Source: Heliocidaris tuberculata (Eukaryota; Echinodermata; Echinoidea; Camarodonta; Echinometridae). From it: a stretch of DNA of 64,000 bases. The position numbers and the translations under genes were made by a program. Numbering within the stretch: position 1 is the first letter of the stretch; every line of letters starts with the position of its first letter. Positions 11,032 through 22,529 of the stretch are shown here, piece after piece. The stretch is from NCBI GenBank assembly GCA_025618425.1, contig CM046833.1, forward strand, positions 7,868,515-7,932,514. Reading direction: 5' to 3'. The notes beneath the pieces are model-generated. The model had not been told where the DNA came from. It saw only the letters and a list, made by a program, of their open reading frames with translations, and searched no databases.

Positions 11032-11199
11032 GGAATGCGTTTTGAAAGATCCTCGGGAGGTTGTGCCACTTCGTGACTTCAGCGACGATATATACATAGG
11101 GGGCCTAATGAGAAATGAAAATGAGATGATAATAGGTGCGTAGCATAAATACAAGTTCCAGAGCTGTGCTACCTTTTTAAGTTATTTTTTTTTCAAAAA

Positions 11200-11580
11200 T
11201 GTCTCCGCTTGTATCCAGCTGAGGCATGCGGCTTGTCATTGTTCAAATCTCACCTGCCCCCGACAAAAGAATTAATGAAGGTGAGGATTTTTCGATCTGT
11301 CACACTATCGAATCTGGTGTCGCCGAAGCAATTGGCCCGTCTCCGTGGTCTAGTGGTTAAGGGATTGGCGTCATTGGCCAGTGACCCGGTTTCGATTCCA
11401 GGCGGAGCCATTTTTTCAACCTTCGCAAAAATTTCAAACAAGGAGGACAGCTCTGGGGAATTTGGTTTGAACTACGCAACCATTATTCTCTCATTTTCAT
11501 TTCTCACCATTCGTACTATTGTATTTATTTCCACGAGGGTTGCCGAAGCTGTTGTATATGTTATCTCTCTACGCTTATAT
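11200..11580 (+). repeat. tRNA-bearing dispersed repeat (diverged copy)
   Basis: The flanks (CAGCTGAGGCATGCGGCTTGTC; GGAGGACAGCTCTGGGGAA; CTACGCAACCATTATTCTC) match the repeats at 43365-43735 and 44397-44837. The tRNA-like part is 11339-11410. Its anticodon arm is mutated and the acceptor stem has a mismatch. Confidence 0.75.
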
Positions 11581-11594
11581 ATACATGAATATTG

Positions 11595-11697
11595 CAAACA
11601 ATAAATGAAGACACTTTGTAAACAAGTTAAAATTACGAATTTTCGTAATTTTCGTAATTTTAACTTGTTAACGGTGTGACTTCATTTATTGTTTGCG
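11595..11697. repeat. Inverted repeat (hairpin)
   Basis: GCAAACAATAAATGAAG near the left is mirrored by CTTCATTTATTGTTTGC at the right, and AACAAGTTAAAATTACGAA is mirrored in the centre. No coding potential. Confidence 0.8.
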
Positions 11698-11797
11698 ATT
11701 TACACTTCATCTCAGAGCAGAACTTCTATTATATATATATAATAAAAAAAAAATAAGAGTTCTACTTCGGAATCGTAGTTAGATGAGGTGTAGAAGA

Positions 11798-12192
11798 CAA
11801 GTAAATAAAAGATTCCGTGAGACTGAAAAGTTTTCAAATTTTCAGCCATAGGCATTCATCAGGAAATGATGAAAATTTATTAAGTATCAACAAAAGAGCT
11901 TGAAGCGCGAAAATGCAAAAAGCTCCATGGATACTAGCGCAACCATGGTAGAGAAAGTTGAGGGAGGACAGAGAGAGCCAAGAAGTGGTTCAGTTTTCTC
12001 ATAACAAATTAAAGAACTGTTGCTGGTTGTCGCATGATCTACCATGGTTGCGCTAGTATCCATGGAGCTTTTTACATTTTTGCGCTTCAAGCTCCTTTGT
12101 TGATACTTAATAAATTTTCATCATTTCCTGATGAAGGCCTATGGCCGAAAATTTGAAAAGTTTTCAGTCTCACGGAATCTTTTATTTACTTG
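11798..12192. mobile_element. Foldback element with ~155-bp arms
   Basis: The left arm (about 11798-11950) and right arm (about 12039-12192) are near-perfect inverted copies, beginning CAAGTAAATAAAAGATTCCG and ending in its complement, around a centre of about 90 bases. No transposase is present, so this is a non-autonomous foldback or MITE-type element. It is followed by long (TA)n at about 12193-12291. Confidence 0.8.
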
Positions 12193-12460
<268 letters not shown>

Positions 12461-12461
12461 C

Positions 12462-14241
12462 GCTGCCCTCCAAAAGTTTGGATACACCTTCATTCAGAAC
12501 TGATTTTTCACAATCACCCACATTTATTTTATCATTAGATATGTGACACTAGCCATTTGGTATCAAACTGAAGGGTAAGCTGATAGTTGATACCAGTTTA
12601 ACATAAGAAAAAGCGTTTCGGGGGGGGGGGGGCACTCATGTGTAAAAATTGCAACCTACCCCCCCCCCCCCATATTTTGCCCTTTTGGTATTATACAAAA
12701 TCTTACCCTCGTTTGTACTGATGAAAATTACAGCTTCATTGACTAATATACATTAATCAGTTGTTTACTCATGCAGGAAAATAATATTTTCATTAATAAG
12801 AAACACATCAATATTTTGAAATGACAGAATGCTTTTTGTTTTCTTTTTTTATCATGGGAAATCATTATTTGTTGTTTATTCTTTGCATTTGCCTTTCTTC
12901 TTCAAGGAAAATAATGCCTAAATGAATAATGGTTTGTCATGAGATGCTCATTTAATCATTATTAAAAATTTTCTTTTATCATGTTTCAGATCATAGAGAC
13001 TTCTCATCTAAGAACCTCCCCCTGGCAGCGATCAAAGCACTGCACATCATGGGCATTCGGCTTGTCAAGTTGTGGACATATTCACTGGAAATGTGTTTCT
13101 ATGCCTTTTGCAGATATACAAATATTTTTCCTCCACGAGGACAATGACCCCAATCGTTCTTTAAGGTTGGGCTAAATCTACCTGGAGCAAAAAAGAAGAT
13201 AAAGGTTCCTGAAAATCATGGATTGGTTGTCCCAGTCCCCGGATCTGAATCTGATACATCTGATATGGGAAAAGGTGAACAGGAAAGTCTTATAAAAATG
13301 CCCAGCATGTGATCTTCATCTTCTGAAGGCATTGAAATACATTTCCAGTGACTACTCCCACAAGTTTGTCTTCCAGCAGAAAAATTACCCAAAACATTCC
13401 TCAAGGCAAAGTAAAAACTACCTTTAGAAACAGAAGAGAAAGGGGTCCTGAAAATCATGCAATGGGAAGATCTGGACAGGAAGGTCCGAGGAAAATGCCC
13501 AACAAGTGAGCCTCATATGTTGGAAATTCCTCAGAAGGCAGGGAAAGACATTTCCAGTGACTTCCTCCTCAACTACTTCCACAATTTGACCAGCTGGATG
13601 CCCAGGATGTGCCGTGATGTGATCGCTACCAGTGGCAGGTTCTCTGATGATAAGCCTTTATTATTCGAAACGTGGTTAAATAAAACTTTGACAAATAAAG
13701 AAATGCCCATCTCATGAAAAACTATTATTCATTTCGGTATTATTTTCCTTGAAGAAGTCAAACAAATGCGTAGAATAAACAACAAAATATGATTTACCAA
13801 GATTTAGAAGAAAAAAAAATAAAACAAAAAGCATTGTGGTGATCTTAAAATATCGATGTGTTTCTTTAAAATATTAGTTTTCTGCATGAATAGACGATTA
13901 ATTAAATGTGTATTAGTCAATAATGATGTAATATTCATCAGTACAGACGAGGTTCAGATTTTTGTAGAATGCCAAATGGGCAAAAATGCTGGCACAACTG
14001 ACCAACAACAGTGACCTTCTAATTGCGCTGGAAATAATATTTTCGGGGGTAGTTGCCCTATCAACGCATGACTGCCCATGAAACGCTTTATCATATGTTA
14101 AACTGGTACCAACTTGAAAGCTGATGTCTACCCTTCCGTTTGATACCAAATGTTTGCATTGTCACATATCTGATGATAAAAGAAATGTGGGTGATTGTGA
14201 AAAATTAGCTCTGAATACAGTTGTACCCAAACTTTAAAAGG

Positions 14242-14246
<5 letters not shown>
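12462..14246. mobile_element. Degenerate Tc1/mariner-like transposon with long inverted arms
   Basis: Outer arms (about 12462-12605 and 14095-14246, both including TTTTTCACAATCACCCACATT) continue inward as a more diverged inverted match to about 12940 and 13700. The core keeps transposase scraps: DWLSQSPDLNLIHLIWEKV at 13220-13290, and LDRKVRGKCPTS...LTSWMPRMCRDVIATSG in the + frame at 13457-13717. These match the C-terminal part of Tc1 transposases (SPDLNPIE.LW; ..MP.VC..VI...G). Stops and internal rearrangement show it is dead. Confidence 0.8.

Positions 14247-14335
<89 letters not shown>
14245..14335 (+). repeat. (TG)n/(TA)n microsatellite
   Basis: About 38 bases of TG followed by about 46 bases of TA at the right border of the degenerate Tc1-like element. 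Confidence 0.9.
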
Positions 14336-14337
<2 letters not shown>

Positions 14338-15104
14338 CATTTTATTTAGCTCTATATCATTGTTGTATTATGTTATATGTATCTATACACATATAACAAC
14401 AACATTTATATAAAACTTGATACAATGTCTCCATGAACAGGAACAAATTTCAAAGAAAAGATAAAGAAAGCGCGCGCGAGAGAAAGAGAGTATCCATGAA
14501 ATAGGAGGTACATACATATATTTACTACGATTTATCATGATGACGAGGATAAGTTAGAAACAGCAAGAGAAGAGGTTATTGATAATTACTACAAAATGTT
14601 AAGAGCCGAAGAAATATATTCAAACATATCTGTTATTCATTGTGTATATGTTGTTATATTTATTTTCTTGAAAAGTTACCGTCCAAATGAATTTATGTTG
14701 AATTTGTCATTAGGCCAGGTCATTTGATTTGAGAAAAAGTTTGACAGATAACAAAACTCGTGGGCTAATAAAATTCAGGAGTATGAGGAAGAACTACGCT
14801 GTGGACAGTTAAAGGCAATTAAATAGTGAAGATTGAATAGAGATAAACAACAAATTCCAATCATTACATCAGAGTGATGGTATGCTCGTTAAACGTCCCA
14901 TTTTTAAAACGTTTTCTCCTTGTCTTATATCATTAAGATACTACCCATTTGAATATATATATCAACTCATTTTTATTTGCGTCTTTTTGATGTACACCAA
15001 AAGTCTCTTTAACTTAGAAGTAGCCGTTTCTGTTTTGATGTAAATAATTTTTACCGTTCATAGTGTAAGTGTACCACACTTAATGGGAAATCTAATTTCA
15101 ATGG

Positions 15105-15795
15105 CAAGTTGCTCTGGAAGGAAGAGGAGAAATCGGAGAAGCAGATTGGTGAAAGTTTGAACGAAATCGGACAAGCAATAAGAAAGTTGTTAAAGGAGAA
15201 GGAAACGGGTGGGGGGGGGGGATCAATTTTAATGAAAAGAGAGGATATAGAGAAGCAATTAAAAAAAAAGTTCCATCAAAATCGGTTGAGAAATGAGAAA
15301 GTTATGAAAGTTTACAAAGTCTCACTTTACTTTCTATGGCGATTCTCAATTTGGCAATGTTGCTTCAAAGTGACTGGTTAAGTAGGACAACTCTCCATAT
15401 GTTTTTTACACAAAAATTCATATTTTTCCCATTATCTCTCATTGTGCAGCTTGTCTCATTCTTAGCTCAAGATATATCATGGGAAAATGTATTTGACACA
15501 ACATATGTTGAGTTCACAAAAAGACAAGCAGCATCTTTAGAGATAATAGAGAAAATATGAAATTTTGTGTACAAAACATATGGAGAGTTGTCCTACTAAA
15601 CCTGTCACTTTGAAGCAGCATTGTCAATATGAGGATCGCCATAGAAAGTAAATCGAGACTTTTCAAACTTTCATAACTTTCTCATTTCTTAACCGATTTT
15701 GATGGAACTTTTTTAAATTGCTTTTCTACCTATCCTCTCTTTTCATTAAAATTGATTTTTCCCCAGGGTTTTATTCTCCTTTAATTTTTTTTTTT
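15105..15795. mobile_element. Foldback element with ~250-bp arms
   Basis: The left arm (about 15190-15410) contains GGAGAAGGAAACGGG, TTCCATCAAAATCGGTTGAG and CAACTCTCCATATG. The right arm (about 15570-15790) holds their complements in reverse order. The two open frames inside are arm sequence, not genes. It is adjacent to a dispersed repeat at 15840-16275. Confidence 0.75.
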
Positions 15796-15839
15796 GGAAA
15801 AAAAAAACTGAACATAATTACGGGAATTTCAAATTGGCC

Positions 15840-16275
15840 GAATAGGTAATGTCACTGCAATGTAGTGGCATACAACTCCTCTACTTGCTCCAACATACAA
15901 GGTGACTAAAATTTCATTTTTTTTTTCAAAATGCGTTTCTCAGTAGGATCTTTTTCTTTCATGAAGACCTATAACAATATGCTATCAACAATATATTCTG
16001 AGTACTGCCCCAAGGTTGAAGGCGCTTCCGATAAAACCGCAAAATTTTAATATTTTTGTGTACGACAAAGGTAAGAGTTGTCAGCAAGTATGTCACAATC
16101 GACTCACCGACTTGCCAATTTGAGATTCACATAGATGTATAGTGAGCTATTTTTTCACACAAACATAACTTCCTTATTCCTTGTCCGATTTCTTTCACAC
16201 TTTAACCATCCTTTTTTTTTTTTTCTGCTTTCACGCAATTTCATCTTTATTACCAAGGTTAGATTGCCCTTTAAC
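15840..16275. repeat. Dispersed non-coding repeat, second copy
   Basis: Collinear with 6150-6570, including TCTCAGTAGGATCTTTTTC, AACAATATGCTATCAACAAT and TTCCTTGTCCGATTTCTTTC. The copies are too diverged for a very recent event. No coding sequence recognised. Confidence 0.75.
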
Positions 16276-16821
16276 TTTGCTGTAGCATACACATTACACT
16301 GTACATAAACTAAAATAACCACAATATTAACACAAGTCAGAGTGGGCCATTTGTAACTGCAATGGCAATGGCAATCCATTATACCAAACATTAAGTAGAT
16401 ATAAGATATTAAGTCTTCTTTCATTACACAGTATGGTGCTTAAAACTGTCATTCTACTTCCTTAAAACACAATACTTTTCACTTGAATCATCGAACCAGT
16501 CTTCGATATGGTAATCAATTTCAATTAGTTTTATTATATTATCAGCAACTAACTTTTCATATAAAAATGACCTAATGTTGGAAATATACTGGAAATACGA
16601 CGGAATAAATGTTGCATAAGTATAACTTTGTGCCCTTCGACTTGTCATGCTACTTGATTCTTAAGTGTAAATAGGTTAACATATGTTATATACATTGGAA
16701 TACACACCGATAATGTTAAAATATGAGTAGATGGTATCCCATAATTATTGACATCACAATGTTACTCCACAGATGACGTATATTAAACACGTTTAGCCCC
16801 TTTGATTATAATTCATGCTCA

Positions 16822-16827
16822 TTTATT
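16822..16827 (-). terminator. Poly(A) signal AATAAA for receptor gene A
   Basis: TTTATT on the + strand reads AATAAA on the - strand, about 92 bases after the A stop codon. A similar hexamer follows gene C. Confidence 0.55.
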
Positions 16828-16918
16828 CGAGCTGGGAAGCTTACAGTACATATACAAACAAAATGAGGAAACAATTTGGTGATTAATTTATCAGCCCACG
16901 TTGTATATTCTAATTTCC

Positions 16919-17266
16919 TTACAAGTACGTTGTGAATACATCATCAGGGCCATCAGCTTCATCTTGAAAGATGTTTCGATGATCTTTACCTATTTCACGA
17001 AATAATGATGCCTTTCCTGCGTTAACATACGTAGGCTCTTCCTTATGATCTGAGTCAGCTTCCATGTGTTTGTGGATAGGTGAGGGACTTACGTACAACG
17101 CATCATCATTTGAAGTAGTGGGCTTACATGGATGCTGACTAGTACTTGATGGAGGCTTGCATTGCTTTAGAGGTTCCATCTCCATGTAAGTCGGGGACAC
17201 ATCTGACAGTAATACGCCAGGGATTGTATCTGTACTCTCTGATTTTTGAATTTTGGCATCCACAGA
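16919..17266 (-). CDS. A exon 7: cytoplasmic tail and stop
   Basis: The acceptor TTAATAG precedes SVDAKIQKSES in phase 0, and the frame ends with DDVFTTYL and TAA. Tyrosines sit in TYMEM, LYVSP, TYVNA and TTYL. All four have counterparts in gene C (TYMAM, TYVSP, AYVNT, TTYC), though the surrounding residues differ. This favours selection on the docking motifs. Confidence 0.82.
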   Translation of the reverse strand, partial: SVDAKIQKSESTDTIPGVLLSDVSPTYMEMEPLKQCKPPSSTSQHPCKPTTSNDDALYVSPSPIHKHMEADSDHKEEPTYVNAGKASLFREIGKDHRNIFQDEADGPDDVFTTYL

Positions 17267-18804
17267 CTATTAACCAAAAGAGAGATAATGATGACAATTA
17301 TGTGAAGCATGGCAAGTCATAGAAAATTTTACGGAATTCTATATATTCTATTTTTTCTATTCTATCTTTTTCAATCAATTTTATGAAACCAAAATTATGA
17401 AAAAAAAATGTCCAAAATATTTGTTTTTTTCAAAATCAACTTGAGGCAATTTATTTAGCCTTGAGCATCACATTTTAAAGTGTGTGATTGTTGGAGTTAT
17501 ATTTTGCATAATCCGAATTTCTTTAGGCACCATAAAAGGGTATTGAAATTCAATTTGACGTTAATTTTTCAATCATGTTTTTGCAACTCTTTCTAAGATT
17601 GATTTATTGAAAAGTCTAATCAACTGAAATATTCAAAAATTCATAGTGTACATAGGAAAGGTTATCGATTAGATTGAACTAACCTTAACACCACTCGTTG
17701 ATGTAAGCTTGCTGGTTTGAGTTGTGTGGTCAGGGATGTCTGGTAGATTCGTGGAGGTTCGTAATTCTGAAGCCGCTGATCCTGCTACGTACAAAACCAG
17801 AATAGGAACATGCAAGTTAAACTGTTAATATTGTCATTGTTTAGTTCGATACCTTCCAAACTTTATAAGAGACAATAACTGTTAAATGGTCTCCACCCTT
17901 TTAAAATCCGGTGATCAGATTTTTCCTTCACAATGCTTCTATTGCGCATGGTGTGCCACGTAACTAAGGTAGAGGGGTAGGACCACTTCCACGTCAATTT
18001 AGTGATCATTGATTCACAGAAACGTTGATAAGCATGTTGGGAGTCCCCATTAATGCTTTATGCATACTTCTAAATACGCATTCTGATAATTTTGTTCACT
18101 ATGCAAATCTGATCTTCAAAAGCATTAAATAATGGCTTTGTTTCGACAAACCTGATATTACATCCTACACCGATATCAAAAACAAATATTACAACGATTT
18201 GCTGAAAAGGCGTGCACATTCTTGAATATTATCTATACCATACCTTGTTTCGTCTTTAAAATGCGGCAAAGCACGGTGATTACAATTTGGATGAAACAAC
18301 ATGGTGCTACTATATACAAAATCCAAATTGGTTGGAAAGAGCAGTGGAAGGGACTGTCTGCAATTTTAAGAAGTAACAATTCTTTTTCAAAGAGTGATGT
18401 AGTAATGCAGAAGCAGTGTCAAATTATTGTCTAAAAGTTTTGGTAACAAGACGGTAATACGACAAAACACTATTATCCGTACTTATGTTTTTGAAAGGAA
18501 TGTCCTGTTTAAAACCCAAACTGAAACAAAACAACTTGATAACAAACAAACAAAGAAACAAACGAACAAGTAAACGCAAAACAAAAAACAACCCTCCAAT
18601 TAACAAACAACAACATCATTTTCAGAATCACTATATGTAAACAACTCCAGAACGGCGATTCTGAAGTTTCAATGAAAATATTGGTTTTATATGTATTTTT
18701 CACTCTCAGTAGGAGCGACCCTCAGTAGAATATATAGTATAACCGTGCAAAAGATGTATATCATTTGATAATAAGTATAATAAGTAGAATAATAATAATA
18801 AGTA

Positions 18805-18854
<50 letters not shown>

Positions 18855-21800
18855 GCGGTTTCTTATTTAGCGCCCTACCAGTTACAATGTAACCGACCAA
18901 AGCGCTTGCAACATTACTGGATTTTGCACATTACAGCGCACATTTTCCACTCCTCTGGGGAGCATTCCAGCCAGTCGCCTGTTTCCAAGCGCGCATATGC
19001 TAATCCAACCACAATGACGTTCACATCCTACCGGGTACCCAGTTAACACCTGGGTGGAGAGGGGCAATGTAGATAAAATGCCTTGCTCAAGGGCATAATT
19101 GCCGTGCCGGGGTTCGAACCCACGACCTTTGCATTCCCAGTCAAGTGATTAAACCACTCGACTACGACTACGGCATATGAACATTTCATCATCGTCAAAG
19201 AAACATAACAAGAGTTTTGCATTGCAATTGACATTCCTTCACTGTCGCAAGTACTTTCGAGAAATTAAGCTCACTCAAAACCAGTTTTAATACCCTACTG
19301 TACATACTTTATATCCCTCGCGTATTACTGCCTATCGGAGGCAATTGTACTACGCAGGAGATTGAATATTATATTGCAATAAAAGTTTCTAGAAACATTT
19401 AATGTTTACCAATTTACGTTATTTAAATTTCTTTCACTTCCAATACACGTAAACTACTAAACATGTAAGGTTCCTAGAAGCTCATAGGTTCTCCTTTTCC
19501 AACATAATGTTCTGTAAATATCATGATTAATGCTATTACCAATGGTTTCGGTAGTCGCAGAAAAGTTATGAGATGTAGCACTTTTTGTTGAAGAGATTCC
19601 ACTTGTTGCAGCATGAGTTGATTCTTTGAATTTAAAGGGAAGTTAAACATGTAATAAAAGAATAAGCTGAAACATTCTGTAGTATAATTTACCACGATAC
19701 TTCATAATATACCCCCACTATGTATGATGCACAAACAGATACAGGTAAACTAGTCTAACTCGCTATTTTGACTTTTGGAGCTAAAATAACTTCTTGGGTA
19801 ATTAGTGATATACATATCTTCCCCAATGCTTCATTTATGAAAAAGTACAGGCTATCTTGGCCATTTATATATTTTTTGTTAAATGTTGTTCTTTTTAAAG
19901 GTATATCAGTCCTATTTACTCTATTGTCACCCGTGCTTTTTGATGGTTAAGGAGTCTCAAAGTTATACTACTTTACCACCAAAATCTCATTATTAGCATA
20001 AAACATATATCAGTTTGCTAATAATGTGTGTGTACGTTTTCATGAACAGCTGAAAAATCAAGCAGCTATGAGTTGAGGTGAGTCTCTTATTTTGTAAAGT
20101 GCTGTTACGGTACTTTGTTTATTGACTCACGGCAACCCAAACCAAACCAGAAATCTGTGCATGCTATATCGAAACTCGATTCTGCCCTAAAATGGGCACG
20201 CGTCGATATACACTTCATAGCATGCCTGCATTAACATATTTACTTTCATTCTTTAAGCGACCACATTCATGCTTACCATCCTTTTGAATGTAAATAGATG
20301 TCTGTATTATTTGAGAAGACGATGAATTTGTCGACACTTTGCAGACAATACGATGAATTTCTTCAGGTTCCACATAAGTTGGAAAGAATTGTAATGTCCT
20401 TTTAGGCACAAATAGACGTATATCGAGTTTATCCACAACTTCTTCATGAGAATCATTACTAATGTTGATTCCTTCTGGTGTTACCCACTCCAAATTGACG
20501 GCTGGTTTAACCGATGTATTAGTTCTACATACTATGGTATTGCTTTCCCCTTCTTCGATTGTGAGTGGTCCGTTATTCGGAAGTAGCACCCTGCCGTCTT
20601 TTTCGACCAAGTCCAAACCTATCGGTGGCACTTTAATTTGAGATAGAAAAAAAGTACTATTTCAAATTCCCAAATGTAAAAACTGCATAGGTTAACAACT
20701 TTGATTACAATCTATTCTTGTGTTTATATAACATGATAAAAACTACTTTCGAAAAATAAACTCAAGACAATTTCAATATCCCTGTCTATCACCTTTAGAA
20801 ATGTGCGAACATTGCAATGGCGTATAACGTAATCCGAACAAGATTTCTATGGGCAGTACAATAGGCCATTGAAATTGCCCTTGAGTTTATTTTTCGAAAG
20901 TAGTTTTTATCGTGTTATATATTTAGAACATTAAAAGTCCAAAGGGGATAAATGAATGTATCTTATAAGTTGCAAAAAATTATAACAATATATAAATGAA
21001 CACTAAAGCTATATTATTTTTACCTTTTGAAATGGATATTGAAAATATGAGATGACTGTAAGCTGGAACCCTTAAAACGAATCGAGTCACATTCATCTAA
21101 AAGGGGAATCTCTATGAAAATAATTATTTATATCACTTTGAAAATAAAACCATTGATACCTAATAATGTAGATGAAACGACAGGATGAATACTAATCTGT
21201 CGCAGAGCTCTGTGGTTAAAGATTCTGAGGCTATTTTTTCTTTCTTTTTACAATTCTTTACATTCCTACTTTAATCTCTATTACAGGCAATACGAATTAA
21301 TTCTAAATATGTTTTAATTTTTTTTTTTTTTACATAGGCCCTATTCTATACAGCAATAGAGGAAGAAGAGTGAAAAATTTACCATTTATCATTAGGTTGA
21401 TGGTGCACGTCATTTTGCCCGCTTGACTAGACATCTGACAAGTATATTCATCTTCATGATCCACTGACACATTAGGAATATAGAAAACACTAATGAATCT
21501 ATCTATCAATCCTAGAGACCGATAGGTATTGTGTGCTTTACAATCGATAACGCCGTTACACACAGACCATGATGTGCCATTTCTTCGTGTCCAGATTATT
21601 TTTGATATCCGTTGATTTGTGCTATTTTTGTTGCATGCCAGTGTAACATCATTACCCCTAACTGCAGTCTTGTTCTGGAATGCATCTGCACAAAAGAAAA
21701 TAAATTCGATATTCTAATCTTAATGAAGCATAAGTTGATGATTTATTCTTTAGAAGGGAAATTACCCTACACTAAAATTAGCCAGAAGCGAATTTCTGTT

Positions 21801-22529
21801 TCCATAAATTTCATATGCATGTTAAGCATTTTTCAGTTAACATGTTATGTTTAGAAATTCAGTTATTTAGTTTAGCTTTGAACAATCCACCTTTGACAGA
21901 GCTAACTTATGTTAAATAACTTATGAAATACTGAAGTTTGATGAATTGTAAGTTTTCATGAATGTTACATTTCGTTATTCACTGCATGTAAAAAGCGTAT
22001 GTTATTTTTTAAAAGCCCTTTCGTAATACGAATACCCATGATTTTTTTTTAAAAGAATTTAAACTCCGAAACTTAGCGTGTGTAGATAATATTCTGTTGT
22101 AAACTTCTTACTCTGTACAGAATAGCATAGAAATAAGGTAAGTTTCTATAATAAGTAAAAAATATGTCTATACAAACTGAGACAATAATTATGGCATATC
22201 AGGGTTTTGCAGAAGAACAATTCAACATTAATTATTTTTCACTTTGATAAATCTTAACAGGAAAAATAAGAAAAAATGTATTATAAAAGGAGTTTCTAAT
22301 CCAGTCCATTTTATTAGTCAGCTCCAAATAATTTGATCCTCACGCAGCTTTTAATTCAAAGATGGAAAGGAAATAATTGTTTTTTTTTTAAACAATAAAT
22401 TACATAACCCGTCGAAAATGCCTATTAATTCAGTGCATAAAAACTGGGTTAAACACAGTTTTACGATGCTGCATACTTACTATAAGACGGAAGTAAAAAT
22501 CCTATGAGAATGAGAAGGAACTGCCACAT
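16919..22529 (-). CDS. Receptor gene A: two-Ig type I membrane receptor with tyrosine-motif tail
   Basis: Seven exons with GT/AG borders and matching phases sum to 1353 coding bases, about 450 residues. Domains in order: signal peptide (residues 1 to about 17), an Ig domain with two extra cysteines, a second Ig domain, a Ser/Thr-rich stalk of about 28 residues, one membrane span, a Ser/Thr-rich inner linker, and a 115-residue tail. The tail carries TYMEM (YxxM, PI3K p85 SH2 type), LYVSP, TYVNA (YxN, Grb2 SH2 type) and a terminal TTYL. No kinase domain and no ITIM is seen. It converges tail-to-tail on kinase K1. Closely related copies are B (dead) and C (intact where visible). Likely role, by inference: a cell-surface receptor signalling through adaptors. 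The ligand is unknown, and I do not recognise a named family. Confidence 0.8.
17684..17784 (-). CDS. A exon 6: membrane-proximal inner linker
   Basis: The exon lies between TACGTAG and GTTAGT. It reads AGSAASELRTSTNLPDIP, then DHTTQTSKLTSTSGVK. It is hydrophilic and Ser/Thr-rich, enters in phase 1 and leaves in phase 0. The matching C exon (59921-60027) has the same borders and a shared KLTSTSGV end. Confidence 0.78.
18244..18357 (-). CDS. A exon 5: transmembrane segment
   Basis: The exon lies between AATTGCAG and GTATGG, phase 1 to 1. It encodes FQPIWILYIVAPCCFIQIVI followed by TVLCRILKTKQ: a hydrophobic span of about 23 residues, then a basic stop-transfer stretch, giving a type I orientation. 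C has the same FQPIWILYIVA start. No equivalent was found in B. Confidence 0.85.
18780..19180 (-). repeat. tRNA-derived SINE in A intron, shared with B
   Basis: Read on the - strand, it begins with a tRNA-like head (GTCGAGTGGTTTAATCACTTG; GGGTTCGAACCCCGGCAC) and ends in (TTA)n. It occupies the intron between stalk and membrane-span exons. A collinear copy sits at 46211-46610 in B, so it was inserted before the receptor duplication. Confidence 0.8.
19540..19623 (-). CDS. A exon 4: Ser/Thr-rich stalk
   Basis: The exon lies between TTCAAAG and GTAATAG, phase 1 to 1. It encodes ESTHAATSGISSTKSATSHN and then FSATTETIG. Many Ser/Thr residues suggest an O-glycosylated spacer between the second Ig domain and the membrane. 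The equivalents are 87 bases in B and 45 bases in C, so stalk length varies in whole codons. Confidence 0.75.
20277..20630 (-). CDS. A exon 3: second Ig domain
   Basis: The exon lies between AATTAAAG and GTAAGC, phase 1 to 1, 354 bases. It reads VPPIGLDLVEKDGRVLLP, a cysteine in NTIVCRTNTS, LEWVTPEG, RLFVPKRTLQF, then HRIVCKVSTNSSSS. The Cys-Trp-Cys spacing fits an Ig fold of I or C2 type, with several N-glycosylation sequons. It is the counterpart of 47920-48277 (B) and 63832 to the edge (C). Confidence 0.82.
20731..20916. mobile_element. MITE-like insertion in A intron, absent from B
   Basis: Inverted ends (ACATGATAAAAACTACTTTC and its near-complement GAAAGTAGTTTTTATCGTGT) flank about 190 bases. 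The paralogous B sequence near 48400 runs straight through as GTGTTTATATATTTAGAAC, an empty site. Flanking TATA/ATAT is consistent with a short target duplication. It was therefore inserted after A and B separated, or was lost from B. Confidence 0.8.
21383..21685 (-). CDS. A exon 2: first Ig domain
   Basis: The exon lies between TTGTGCAG and GTAAAT, phase 1 to 1, 303 bases. It reads NKTAVRGNDVTLACN, ISKIIWTRRNGTSWSVCNG, CKAHNTYRSLG, FISVFYIPNVS, then DHEDEYTCQMSSQ. The Cys, Trp and DxxxYxC landmarks identify an Ig V/I-set fold. Two extra cysteines in the middle (SVCNGVIDC) are unusual and conserved in B. Confidence 0.85.
22481..22529 (-). CDS. A exon 1: signal peptide
   Basis: ATG at 22529 opens MWQFLLILIGFLLPSY, a short hydrophobic signal peptide, and the donor A|GTAAGT leaves phase 1. 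The same exon is present in B, where its donor is damaged. The start is chosen because it directly precedes the hydrophobic core. Confidence 0.82.

Noticed and set aside
13216..13458. Reverse-strand frame over the 13.2-13.5 kb interval
   Set aside because: A shadow of degraded Tc1 transposase sequence on the + strand. The + reading has the family motifs.
18706..19046. Leu-rich (-) and Ile-rich (+) frames near 18.8 kb
   Set aside because: They are produced by the (TAA)n tail of a SINE in the receptor A intron.
19100..19180. tRNA-like sequence on the - strand
   Set aside because: Has A/B boxes but is the head of a SINE shared with 46530-46605. The cloverleaf is not convincing.
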